Positions 34,672-45,100 of a stretch of 64,000 nt of DNA are shown here, one piece after another (the stretch's first letter is position 1; the number at the start of each line of letters is the position of its first letter). Made by a program: the position numbers and the translations under genes. Where the stretch lies: the NCBI GenBank assembly GCA_051530055.1, contig CM121342.1:15252001-15316000 (forward strand). Direction: 5' to 3'. The notes beneath the pieces are model-generated. The model searched no databases and was not told where the DNA came from. It worked only from the letters and a program-made list of their open reading frames with translations. The stretch comes from Neoechinorhynchus agilis. Lineage: Eukaryota > Acanthocephala.

Positions 34672-34852
34672 TCATCCAAAAATATTTTTAACCAAATAAT
34701 TTAACATATTAACATCATTACTTTCTAGCGTAATGCCGGAACGTTCAAGTCGTCCACAATTTGCCTTGCCGGGAAAATTCACAGCGGTTCTTAATTGGTT
34801 GTAAATCTGCATTACTGGCACATGCGCGAAATATCGGCACGCAAATTGGTCG
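34672..34852 (-). CDS. Candidate terminal exon (partial gene), right arm
   Basis: Mirror image of 21302-21482, also open and ending in a stop at 34672. On this side the open frame continues a few codons beyond the acceptor toward the arm edge. Same caveats as for the left copy. Confidence 0.3.
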
Positions 34853-34972
34853 CTAAAAAGCGTGCTTATCCGCAAACCAAATGCATAAGATTCAGTCACG
34901 CCACTGACGGCTGTTTCTCGTTTTGCATCAGGATAAATTGTTAGCTTTCGCCTTATCTCATCAGTTTTCCAA

Positions 34973-35953
34973 ATGCAACCAAGTCATCACATGCATGGAT
35001 CTCTTATCGGTCATCTCGTTCCAAGCATTTATTTTGTTGGATTTGCCATTTTCTGGGCTTTTAAATTCTCATGTGAATACTTCCAATGCCAAAAATTGCC
35101 TCAAGTGGGAGCAAAGCGATTTCTCTCGACTACATGGACACCTTGTTCGTCAGAGTCCAGACGACGAAAATATGCCATAACTGAAACTCTCATAAAAATA
35201 TTCTTATTGTCAATCGCTATTATGGGCGAATTAAGAAGCATGAGAAAAAATCAGATAAAATACAAGATTCTTAACAGCACGGATGCGATAAACTTTGCTC
35301 CCTTCAATGTTCAACATGTCTCAATGTACTCAGGATTTTTATTTGCTGCTGCGATTGAACTTGTTTTTCTCGTCGCATTTTCCTTTCATAACGAACTCTC
35401 ACGATCGATCATTTATTGTCTCTATATATTTGCGTTCTTTAATGAAGCTTTTTTATTCGCTTGTCACTTGCACGGACGAAATCCACTTGATCGGTTCGTC
35501 CACGAAGTTGTGGTTTTAGCGGCTACACTTTGTGGTTTGGGAGGAATATGGGAATTGAACGACCGAGGTAGTATCCTTCCAATTCTGGTTCGGTCATTCT
35601 GCGTTCTGCTCCAAGGAACATGGTTCTGTCATGTTGGAGTACTGATACACGCCAGTGCGAAATCTACTAATGCGAATCGGTCGATTAACGAGGAAGCTGC
35701 CAAGATTATGGAAACAGCCGTTGCAGTGACATGGCACTCAATTTTTGATATGCTAATCGTTGGATGTTTATTTGCTATGGGCAAACACAGAACTTTGCCT
35801 CGAACAGCGTCCGGAATTCGATTGTGCCCAATAGGTACGGAGCTAAACGATGTGGATTACATGGAAGTTCCAGCTTTAAACAATGAAAGTTCTGAAAAGC
35901 GTGTTACTGCATCTTTCAGCTTATTGAACGAAAATGAACTAAGTGAGGTATGA
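34973..35953 (+). CDS. TMEM45-family (DUF716) membrane protein
   Basis: A single open frame of 326 residues starting with ATG at 34973. The N-terminus (HGSLIGHLVPSIYFVGFAIF) matches the GHxLPGxxFxxxGL opening of TMEM45A/B. Further family marks are the central CHLHGRNPLDRFVHE, like the FYYHxHxRxPLDxHIH box, and SFCVLLQGTWFCHVGVLI, like LQGTWFWQIGFVL. About seven membrane segments are predicted, with a Ser/Glu-rich cytoplasmic tail from about residue 275. A donor-like AGTGAG/GTATGAG lies at the very end, so the last codons could be spliced to a further exon. The family is poorly characterised; members sit in endosomal or Golgi membranes. Confidence 0.8.
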   Translation: MQPSHHMHGSLIGHLVPSIYFVGFAIFWAFKFSCEYFQCQKLPQVGAKRFLSTTWTPCSSESRRRKYAITETLIKIFLLSIAIMGELRSMRKNQIKYKILNSTDAINFAPFNVQHVSMYSGFLFAAAIELVFLVAFSFHNELSRSIIYCLYIFAFFNEAFLFACHLHGRNPLDRFVHEVVVLAATLCGLGGIWELNDRGSILPILVRSFCVLLQGTWFCHVGVLIHASAKSTNANRSINEEAAKIMETAVAVTWHSIFDMLIVGCLFAMGKHRTLPRTASGIRLCPIGTELNDVDYMEVPALNNESSEKRVTASFSLLNENELSEV

Positions 35954-36159
35954 GTTTCGTTTGACTTTAGAAATAAAAACTCGATTTTATTTTACTAATA
36001 AATTAATCGAAACGAGGAACTGTTTCTTTCCATCGATTAACGCATTAGAAATTTCTTTATTTCTAATCGATTGAAACATTCGGATAAAACTTATAAAAAT
36101 ATTTCGCGACGAAGATTCGCCTCATCAGTCACTTAAAAAAGTTTTTGTTATTTTTTATT
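35954..36159. other. Intergenic, no gene seen
   Basis: 3' flank of the TMEM45-like gene, AT-rich, before Penelope-related sequence begins. Confidence 0.4.
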
Positions 36160-36500
36160 TTACAGCTTAGGTACGCGGACCTAGGGAAAGGCAATCCCGC
36201 GTGTCCGAACCAAAAAACAGCTAAAATCTTTTTAGATGGCTGACAAGGTGAGGTTTCCTCGTCAAATATTTCAAGCTCGTGAGGATTTTCTCTTGATGTT
36301 TAAAGACGTGCGATTCCATAGGACTTTCTCTTATTGTTTTCTCAACTATTTTAACTTGTTGGAGACGTCCTGATCATAATCCCGGATACAGTGACTATTG
36401 AGACGAGGCATCCTCGCGAAACATCTCAATTATATATGTTTTATCTGGAGATTATGATCACCACAACTCCAACTCTATCACACCGAAGGATATTATCTTG
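36160..36500 (+). mobile_element. Penelope-related terminal sequence with two hammerhead-like motifs
   Basis: No coding region is left, but the stretch repeats the GAGG-loop-CCTC hairpin and GAAA-type box found at the ends of the Penelope-like element at 61.9-63.3 kb. Two such motifs lie at 36234-36272 and 36371-36462. It is probably a solo terminal repeat or the end of a lost element. Confidence 0.45.
36371..36462 (+). ncRNA. Hammerhead-like fold, permissive match
   Basis: The outer arms pair: GATCATAATC at 36371 with GATTATGATC ending at 36462, continuing inward through CCGGATA and TATCTGG. Inside, a box CTATTGAG (consensus CTGATGAG) is followed by a GAGG-CAT-CCTC hairpin, then CGAAAC exactly as in hammerheads, then CAT...ATG, then TT. 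The order of stems I, II and III and the boxes is right. The first box carries two mismatches at core positions, so it is likely an inactive relic. Confidence 0.4.
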
Positions 36501-36659
36501 ATGATTTAAGGGTTGGTTTCTTAGACATTCATCGATCAGGTAGTCCGTACAACGATAGTGTTTCGAATTCGCAAATTGTAAGTCTTCAATTCAAAAATCT
36601 TGTGACCTTTGACGGTTGCCTCGGAACGTTCTTAGACATTAGTAAATTGTATTGTTTTT

Positions 36660-37350
36660 GATTTTTAGTGGATGGTTTTCAGTCTTTCCTTTTCCTCTTG
36701 TCGTCTCTCTCTTCTCGGCGGTCGATTTCGTGTTTGGGTGTTGCAGTTCGGTAGGTGCGTTTCCAGGTCAGTGGGCCTTGAGCGAGATTTATTCAGGTTT
36801 TTGGTTTCAATGTTGGTTTTTGTCATGGCCGTTTTGGTCTGATCTCCAAATCGCTTGTATTGTCCTCCGCATTTTCTTGTTCCTTCACTCAGCTCGTCAT
36901 AAATGAGTTGTTTCGGATTTCGTGTGGCACCCATTAACTCGCGATGATCAAGCCAGCGAAGCAGCAGGATTCGATAATCTCGCCGTCGACAGTAACGCGA
37001 TTCGCCGATAGTTTCGATCCATGGATCTATCTCCTGGGTATTTTCAGTCCCAGATTTTGAGAATGATCAGGTGGAGCTTTGCTTGGACTTCAGTTCCTCC
37101 GTATTTCAACAACTCAGTCGGCATGTCGTCTGAGCCAGTGTATTTGTTGTTCTTAGGTTGTCGAATGGCTCTACTCAATTCACGGGTTAGGGATTAAAAA
37201 TCTCTTTGGAAACTATTGATAGTGCGTTGAGGAGAGTGGAGAAGTGGTTACTCGAGCGCTAGCGTATTCCTTATTCAGTGATTATGGTCGTTGTGCCGTC
37301 AGTAACATTCATTGGGGCTGATGACTGTCGAGTGGGACCAAAGATGTCAC
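36660..37350 (-). mobile_element. RTE-like LINE fragment: RT pieces and C-terminus
   Basis: On the minus strand, LLKYGGTEVQAKL with IILKIWD and NYRRIALLSTARL (37.3-37.0 kb) are reverse transcriptase motifs. They join directly to a C-terminal part with LRWLDHRELM, RKCGGQYKRFGDQTKTAM and KTNIE, normally hundreds of codons downstream. The copy is internally deleted and dead. It abuts the second copy of the four-TM gene. Confidence 0.7.
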
Positions 37351-37356
37351 GAGCAC

Positions 37357-38307
37357 AATTTCGCCACCGAAAATTCGCCAATCGTTGGTTCCCAAAGCGT
37401 ATATAGTCAAATACGAGAAGAGAAGAGAAATAACAGATAGCAAAATGCCACAGCGGGCAAAAAACCACGAATATTTATAGGTTTGCACCGTCTTATTTCC
37501 TTCGGACAAGTACAAACCAATCCCTATAGCATTGCAGGAAACTAAATCAAAAAGAAATCAATTACTATAATGCCAAAAAATACTCACATGCGAACTGTCC
37601 GATAATGGAAGCCAACAGTAAAAGGGCAAAAGATGTTCTTCTAGTGCACATACTGAACACAAGACAAATCCAAAATGCAATCACATGCATCCATCCTGAG
37701 CATTGAAATAGCACTGCAGATATTTTTGTTGACTAGAAGCATAAAATCCACCATTAAATTGTACTTCGGACTCGTTTCTCAGGCGGAAAAATTCATGAAA
37801 ATAGACCATGACCAAACTACAGCTCATAACTTTAGGAATCGATAAATTCATTGATCGATGAGTGAATGGCTTATGCGTTTAGAGTAGAGCAGGAATACTT
37901 CCCCGATCTCGCTTAGGCAGGGTTTTTTTGGGTCGCAAATATAAACACACAAATATCTATTCTAGGGCAATCAAGCAAAAACAACAAACTTATTGTTCCT
38001 TCCACGATATAAAATCGGCGTACAAAAGTATTTTCGCAGAGGAAATGAGTAAACAGTCTTTTTTACAGTGACATATTTCAATGTATACAAGAACTCGAAT
38101 TCGTTGAACAACAACGAATTTTAAATTACTTGACGTTTACCGATGCCGAAGAATAATCTCGTTAATCACGTCTATCTGTACTTTGTGTTCTCTTCTGATT
38201 TAAAATGCCTTTTCATCAAAAAACCAATCTGATATTACCACCCCGATTTATTTATATGCCGAACGTTTCTTTATTGATCAAAAGAGCTTCAAATTATGAT
38301 GAACGTT
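37357..38307. repeat. Segmental duplication, copy 2 (also 5084-6068)
   Basis: Same orientation as copy 1 and about 32 kb away. The left junction lies against a LINE fragment. Copy 2 carries a 55 bp loss in the coding part and a 23 bp addition near 38230. Confidence 0.85.
37361..37851 (-). pseudogene. Decayed copy of the four-TM protein gene
   Basis: Corresponds to 5633-5087. A 55 bp deletion removes the end of the first membrane segment and shifts the frame; a one-base loss follows near 37727. The 3' end is missing because the duplication stops within exon 2. The splice sites are still recognisable. Confidence 0.75.
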
Positions 38308-38309
38308 GC

Positions 38310-39210
38310 CTTATGGTGTAGAATCGGACGAAAAGCTCGAAACGGAACAACTATGCTTATCATGCGTCAATATACTTTTAAGTCACGGATTTATCGCCCA
38401 AGATCTTTTTATGTAAAATTGAATAGAATCTTTTACTACGATATTTTTTAATTTTAATAGGATATTGACTTAATTTTCACGGATAAACATTTGTTTAATT
38501 CTTTGTCTATTTCAATAAAAAATAAGCAGAACTTTAAAAAATATAGATAGCTAAAGACAAGGGTCAACTTATGCCTCGATATAATTTAACAAGAGGGAGC
38601 CCCGAATTCGTCAATGACTTCTTACGATCTTAAATAATATCGCAATTAGCTTGTCGATTTATGTTCAAACACGAATCATATAAATAATAATGCAAATCAA
38701 GGAAAAAATCCGACGATAAAAATTATATCCTTCACGTTATGAAACCCTCTTCCATTAAGCCCTTCGATAAAACCATGTTATTCACTTTTAATAATAATAA
38801 TAACACGTCTATTTGTTAAAATACAAATAGGACGCATGTACCTTTGGGTCCTTATAAGCACTCGAGTTCAGAGTTTTTCAAAAAAGCGTATCCGTTAGGA
38901 TGAGAATATCCAGTGGAGGGATGTCCGATCGGGTGGAAACATGTCCGTTCGTTTGAGAATATCGGGTAGGTGGATGTTCCTTCTGGTGAGGAATGGTGGT
39001 TATTGTTTGCAGGAGAGCTTGTGAGGTTGGTCTTTGATGTGAATTGCGATATAGATCGATGCGCGTAATTAATTTATGCGCTACATCGATATAAAACCTC
39101 CCACGTGCGCGCGGTGCGCGCATCCATCATTAGTGTCCGTTTTGTTTAATAAAAGCCAACTAAGGGCCATCACAGTCTTTCCTTAGGTTCATTTCAGGTT
39201 ATGATATAAA
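38310..39210. other. No gene seen; repeat debris
   Basis: 38310-38790 is AT-rich without signal. 38790-38880 resembles the antisense 3' end of the LINE family at 39.9 and 49.7 kb (shared words AATAACACGT and TTTGGGTCC). 38880-39130 is GC-richer, with an imperfect repeat around GAGAATATC and GGATGT, of unknown nature. Confidence 0.4.
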
Positions 39211-39213
39211 AGA

Positions 39214-39885
39214 TTGGGCAGTATTTTCTCTATACGGCGGGTAATTCCCTCCTCGAGATTTATTTGTAAACATGCAAATTTTCAACGCCTAAACCTCCTT
39301 ATCAAGCATCTAAAATCACATGTAGTAGCTTGGTATAGAGTGGGGTCCAACTCACTGGAAAAGTCATGGCCCCAACAGATATAAGCTTAACGCTGCCTGC
39401 AACCTATTCTCGAGAGAGCTGTAAATAGGTAGCAACAAGTATGTGACAAAAAGGAGCATAAACATCACCGAGCGGAAACTAAGAGACCTTGAGTACCCAA
39501 CCTACGTCATTAAGAAGGCAATGGCCCATGACCACACAATCGACTTCGGAGGAGTGAAGGTGAAAATGGTGGAGAACGGGCTCCAAAGAAGGCTGATCAA
39601 GGAAGCCCTTCTCATCAACGCGGAGAGGACAATGGAAGACAACAAGAGCAACTTCGCTTTTGTCTTTCCGACAAATAACCTCCGTGGAGTAGTAGCGCAC
39701 AGGGTGAAGAGTCACCTCGGAAATTGATGGTCCCGCGCACACGAGTCCAGGGATCAAATGAGCTCCCCTACTGCATGTGATTTTAGATGCTTGATAATGA
39801 GGTTGAGACCTCGAAAATTTGTATGTTCACAAATAAATCTCGAGGAGAAAAAAAACTCGCCGTACAGAGAAAATGAAGTGAACCC
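39214..39885 (+). mobile_element. Penelope-like element remnant with inverted ends
   Basis: The centre (39443-39727) encodes about 95 residues: RDLEYPTYVIKKAMAHDHTI, then DFGGVKVKMVENGLQRRLIK and EALLINA. This matches the end of the GIY-YIG endonuclease region of Penelope-like elements (HxIDF, then L..R..KEAxxI). It is flanked by inverted copies of about 110 bp, 39214-39325 and 39773-39885, which share CTCGAGATTTATTTGT and the complement of GATGCTTGATAA. Broken remnant. Confidence 0.65.
39800..39836 (+). ncRNA. Hammerhead-like motif at the end of a Penelope remnant
   Basis: CTTGATAA, then a GAGGT-loop-ACCTC hairpin, then GAAAA. The inverted partner near 39285-39322 on the minus strand has the same order with a poorer hairpin. 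It is compatible with a decayed hammerhead; on its own it would not be convincing. Confidence 0.3.
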
Positions 39886-39889
39886 CTCA

Positions 39890-41360
39890 AAGGAAAAACT
39901 CGATCGAATTTCGCGGTACGGAAAAAGGAACGAAGGTATAGGGACGTGCGAGGTAGAGGATGATGAAAGGAATTAAGATTGCGAGTGTCGTGCTCACATG
40001 AAAGAAGACGACATGTAGTAAAAAATGTGGTGGTAGGGTTGAGGTGCGTTTTGATTGTTTACGGAAAATTTTATTAAGGCATTCGGTGAGAGGGGAAAAA
40101 TGAACTGCGCAAATTTTAGAGGGTCGCCTATGAAACATTTCAAGACGACGGATTTGTGATTGGCAAAGGTTACAAAAGAATGGATAAACGTAGGTGATGG
40201 AGGATACAATAAAGCTTAAGTATTTGAAGATTGAATGATTCGTGTTTTAATTGGCGGAAAAACATAAAGCTTTAATAAAATTAGGAGATCGGGCGAAGGG
40301 ATTCCTAAATGACGGAAACGTTTGAAGAAGTAAATTTTAAAGGTATTGTGCTTGTTTGAAGTTGTAATGCGCGAGTCCCATTTCCGGATTGATTGAAATT
40401 GGAAACCCAGTATTCTGAGGGAGGTGACTCATATGATTTCATTTGAAAGATCGTGGTAGGATATGGCATTACGGGAGATTGAAGGGATCATTTTGAAGCA
40501 TTTAGACAAATTCAGGCAGAGTTTTGTTTGGTGCAGAAATCTTAGATGCGTGCGATTTCGTTAGAGGCTAAGACGAGGGAGTGGTAGACTGGTGATTCAG
40601 TGATGAGGGTGAGATCGTCGTTATATAAGAAATGTTAAAAGTAAAATGAGAGAGGCTTAAGTTCGTTTTGGAAAATATTTAAAAAAAGTAATGACAGGAC
40701 GACATGTTGAGATGAGGACGTAGCCCTTCAGTTATTGTATTGTTTGCGATTGTGAAGATAAGATTCGAGCCAGCGGATCTGCCATAAGTTGAGACCAAAA
40801 TTGGAGCAGGCCCGGAGAAGGAGTGAATGATCTACGGAGTCGAATGCTTTCGACAAATCTAAACTTTAGCAGTTTTCAGGCATGAGGGGTAGATGCCATA
40901 TAAAAAGCTATGATTTATAATGAGGCTAAAAGGGTTTGTGAGTTCGGGGATGATGCAACGAAAAGCCCAGTTCGGAATTTAAGATTGAGGGAACGAATTT
41001 CGAGGTAATTTCCTGAGATGTTGTAAGACTTCATATGCTGAAATCAAGGGGAGTATTGGAGAGTGGACACAACTGTTGGTTGTGGGAGTGATAAATTGTG
41101 TGGTGTCTGATGTGGAGCAATGGCTGTAATTAAAGTCAGGGCAGAGGTTTTGAATGATGGAGTCTAGAACTTGTTTTAATTCAGAAGAGGACAAATTTGG
41201 GAAGGGATTAGGGTGGAAAGGAAGCTTTTGAGGGTAACAAGTATTTTGTTAGTTGGTGCATTTTGTAAACGGGGAAAGTCAGGAGATTTATTGCAATGGG
41301 CCTTAGATGCTTGATTTTCAAGGAGTTTCAAGATGGGTCACGGTTGAGGATTCTAATTAA
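39890..41360 (-). mobile_element. LINE fragment (CR1/L2-like): reverse transcriptase and C-terminus
   Basis: Minus-strand motifs, from 41.2 kb downward: SAYEVLQHLRKLPRNSFPQS, IIPELTNPFSLIINHSFLYG, IYPSCLKTAKV, and then SKAFDSVDHSLLLRACSNFG with WLESYLHNRKQYN, the classic region around the first catalytic Asp. A C-terminal part (HRRPSKICAVHFSPLTECLN) reaches 39.94 kb. Interrupted by stops. Related pieces lie at 20.2-21.2 and 49.7-50.2 kb. Confidence 0.75.
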
Positions 41361-41454
41361 TTTCTTAGGAAGTGTGGAAGTTAAAAAATGTTTTATTATC
41401 CATGTGTGGTTTTTTTTCACGGCTGATAATTTTCCTTGGGCACACAGCCCGCCG

Positions 41455-41660
41455 ATCTCATTCAGGGAAGCACATAAAATCACTTAATACCCTTAACTAT
41501 ACGCGGTTATTAGTTCGTACATCTCTCCGGATTATCCGATATCTCCCGAGAAGGCGGGACTCATCAGTGAGTTTTTCCCTTCAACGTAGTATTTCGTCCC
41601 TTTGGTTGTGAATCGTGGGCGATAACGGATTCGAACCCTTTGACATAAAACTGGACCACC
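41455..41660 (-). mobile_element. SINE-like repeat, copy 1, with permuted hammerhead boxes
   Basis: Shares about 150 bp with 51205-51370 in the same orientation (common words CCTTAAC, ACGCGGTTAT, CATCAGTGAGTTT, GTATTTCGTCCC). The complement of a tRNA-type B box is visible (GGATTCGAACCC, so GGGTTCGAATCC on the minus strand). On the minus strand GGGACGAAATAC comes first and CTGATGAGTCCC about 25 nt later. These are the two conserved hammerhead boxes, with complementary GGGAC/GTCCC ends, in permuted order. Confidence 0.5.
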
Positions 41661-41830
41661 TCGGCACAACTACGGAATGTACAAACTCTGCTAGTTTTGA
41701 TTTTTAATTCCGGGCCAATTGAATTTTTATATTTTTGAAGTCTAGCCAGCCGGCAACTTTTCAGTATCGATATGTCACCGTTTCCACGGCTGATAATTTT
41801 CCTTAGACGGTTAGGGAGTACCGGATGAAT

Positions 41831-42081
41831 CTAGCATCCGCTAATCGGTATTGCTCGCAATCTCGATATTTTGATGACGTATATTCTTTCGTCAAATATA
41901 TTTTGAATTTGCGTATTTTCTGCGATAGAATTTGAAATTCATCGTTTTCAGGTTTCTTACCCCTTTCAAACACGCTGCTCTGCAAAAAGTATGCGTTCAG
42001 CTGAATTTCGTTTTGAGCAAAAGGTGTGTATTTTGGCAGCGGGTTCATTTTCTGCGTAGATTCGTTGTTGATTGCTGCCAT
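41831..42081 (-). CDS. Small protein, two exons, head to head with eIF5B
   Basis: ATG at 42081. Exons 42081-41961 and 41919-41831 around a 41 bp intron (donor GGG/GTAAGA, acceptor ATCGCAG), with phases 1 and 2 matching; 69 residues. Without splicing, the first frame reads through to 41803 (92 residues), so either form is possible. It starts MAAINNESTQ and contains PKYTPFAQNEIQLNAYF. No signal peptide or membrane segment, no family recognised. Only 41 bp separate its start codon from that of eIF5B, so the two probably share a bidirectional promoter. Confidence 0.5.
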
Positions 42082-42122
42082 GCATAGATTGTTATAGACA
42101 GCTTAAGTTCTATTGGTTCAAA
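42082..42122. promoter_or_regulatory. Putative bidirectional promoter
   Basis: The 41 bp between two divergent start codons is too short for two separate promoters and 5' UTRs, so transcription start sites of each gene must lie at or inside the other's first exon, or very near it. No TATA box is visible, which fits a housekeeping gene. Confidence 0.45.
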
Positions 42123-45100
42123 ATGGGGAAAGGAAAGAAACGCGTTGGTGGAGGGAATGAACGAGTGGTTGCTGATTCAAATGTCGTTGATCACGGAGAC
42201 ACCGAGGATACAAATAAGCCACAAGCGGATGAGCGAGATCTTGAAGATCTTTTGAAGGTAATGTTTCCTTTGCTTTCGGGTCAAACCTTCTTAAATAACA
42301 ATTTAGGATATAGAGGAGCAATATAGAGAAGAAGAAGCGAGTAAGAAAAGTCGGCGGAAAGGGAAACGAAAGGCGAAAGCTGAGGAACGATTGTTGGGGG
42401 ATGAAGAAGAGGTACCGGTTGTTGCCGAATCTCAAGCACCGCCCGCCGTTCCGGATGAGAAGCCAAACAAATCTAAGAAGGCCGCTGCTAAGAAATCGCG
42501 TGGTTTAGTCGTTAAGATCGAAGACACTGTACCAGTGATGGACAGGGTAATAAATGTGGATGTATCGGCTATTAAGAAATCAGGGAATGTGGATGGATCG
42601 GCTATTAAGAAATCAGGGAACGTGGATAAGAAATCAGGGAAGCGTATTAATAAGCAAGTTGAACGGATGAAGGAAATTTTGGCGAAGCAAAAGGAATTAG
42701 AGGAGAAATTGCGTTTAGAGGAAGAAGAGCGGTTTAGATTGGAAGAAGAAAGAGCAAGGCGAAAAGAAGAGGAGGAACAATTTGAAAGAGAAAAGAAGTT
42801 GAAGAAAAAGGAAAAGGAAAAGGAGAGGTTGAAACGGAAAAAGGAGAGCGGTCAGTACTTGACAAAGGAGCAAAGATTAAAAAAGGAGCGAGCTCTAGCT
42901 CAATTAGAGTCTGCTGGATTGCTTGATGATTCAAGACGCCCTAAAAAAGTTATTGCCGACCGTCGTCAACGGAAAAAAGAACTAAAATTTAAGAATGAAG
43001 TGGTAGAACTGGATGAAGAGGTTAAGACGAGTTTAAAGATCGAAGAGGCTACAGAAGATGACAACCAAGTCCCTGATGTACTGAAGAAGTTCTCTTTCAG
43101 ACACGCAAAATCCGTGAAGTATTTCGTTTAAGGAAAGATCCGTAAGCATTATTTTGGAGATAATAGCACAAATTCTTTTTAAGCTCTTTGAAATCTGAAT
43201 AACTGGGAAACGATTTATTATGTAATTCTGCCCTTTTAAATTCAACATTTTCATTGTCCTGAAATTTTCAGCATTTTCTGAGTCTTTTGTTATCGTCTTT
43301 AAAAAGAAAAGTTTGTACTCCACAAAATCGGCTTTTGTCGACCACCAGCGTGCTCGAACGAACTGTGGGGAAAAATCGTAAATTGTTGAACTTATTCCAA
43401 TGCTCTTCATTATAACTTGTAATTCTTAAATTTGATAAATATTCTGTGTTTGGAGGAGTATTTCTTTTACTAAAAGATTGTTGGGACGACGATTCCGATG
43501 ACGGTGAAGTTAAGATTGAGGAGGACAAAGTAGTTGCACTTAATGCTGTTAAAGAGTTAAAAATTGAATCCATATCCGATGGAGATAACTCGTCAATTGA
43601 AGAATCTTCAAGTGAAGAAGAGAGCGACGACGATGATGAAACGCTACGAGCAATCCCGGCTGGATATGAACGCGCTCAAGCTCGCATTGCACAGCGAAAT
43701 GCTCGTCATCGATCTTTAGTTGGCGGCAACGATTGGCGAAGTGGAGTTATATGCGTGATGGGTCACGTGGATACTGGTAAGACGAAACTCCTGGATAATC
43801 TTCGCCGAAGCCATGTTCAAGATGGTGAAGCCGGTGGTATAACCCAACAGATTGGTGCTACCAATGTTCCAAAGGAAACAATAGCCGAGAGAATCCGACA
43901 CACGGTTGATCGGTCATTTCACCTTCGCGTTCCTGGATTCTTGATCATCGACACTCCTGGTCACGAGTCTTTCAAGAATCTGCGGTCTCGAGGTTCGTCT
44001 TTGTGCGACATTGCTGTACTTATCGTAGATGTCATGCATGGTCTCGAACCTCAAACGATCGAGTCGATCGGACTCTTGAAAAGCCGAAAATGTCCTTTTG
44101 TCGTTGCTCTTAACAAAATCGATCGGTTAATCGATTGGAAAACGGATCCACACAAGCCAATACGTGAACTTATCTACAAGGGTCAGGCTTCACACACTGT
44201 AAAGGATTTTGAGAGTAGAGTCGATAAGGTTGTTGTGGAAATGGCTCAAGAGCTTTTAAACGTTAAACTTATTTGGAATCGGGAAGCAGGAGATGACCGC
44301 GATTATATTTATATGATACCAGTTTCAGCAATTACTGGAGATGGTATCGGTGATCTTTTAAAGTCGGTATCCGGGCCTGTACGGTTCTTATCATATTCGT
44401 TTTTCGATCTTTTGCCTTTATAGATACTAAAATACGAAAATATGTCGTTCAATCATTAGCTTCAGCTCCCTCTTTCACAAATCACATTTTTACGATGGTT
44501 TTGGAAAAATTAACTATTGAACAAATATATCAGACTTTATGAAAGTAAATGTAGATAATTTCCAGTTTTTACCATTGCTTTTTGTATAACGAGAAGGTAA
44601 TATTTTTTGTAAACGATTAAGAACTCATAGTACTTTATTTATTTTTGCCTGAAAAATGGCTATAACACAAGTTCGAAAATTTTAACGATGGATTTTTGTT
44701 CTCTAAGATGCCGTGAAAAATTGAAAATCAAGTTTATTCTTAAACTCTTGTCAAATACGACGCACTTTTCCAGTTTTAATTTTAAAGCAACGAATTAAGT
44801 TATATTTCATCGTTTTAAGCGTATCCTCTGGGCATATGAATGGAATGCGGTATGGAAAAAATTAGCATTATTGTTTGAAGTTTTAAAATATCTTGTTTAG
44901 GATAAAGTTCGTCTATTCCCCGTATTTTTCCGGACATTTTATGCTTTTAAGCGAAAAATTGATTCAAACAAACTTGCTAAAATTTGTGCCTTGTTTTGGT
45001 AAATCCGATTATCATTTAAAACCGCAACTAAACGCATTATCGGTACAAAAAAAATAACTTTGTAATTTTGAAACATTGCAAAGTTTTGTGAATCGTATTT

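Larger units (their letters stand above)
30354..34870. repeat. Right arm of the large inverted repeat
   Basis: Reverse complement of 21284-25805. It differs by scattered substitutions and small indels, several of which break genes here but not in the left arm. The outer edge is about 100 bp from the start of the TMEM45-like gene. Confidence 0.95.

Noticed and set aside
41500-41660. Functional tRNA gene suggested by the B-box-like GGGTTCGAATCC
   Set aside because: No complete cloverleaf or A box at the right distance. The stretch is repeated in a SINE-like context.
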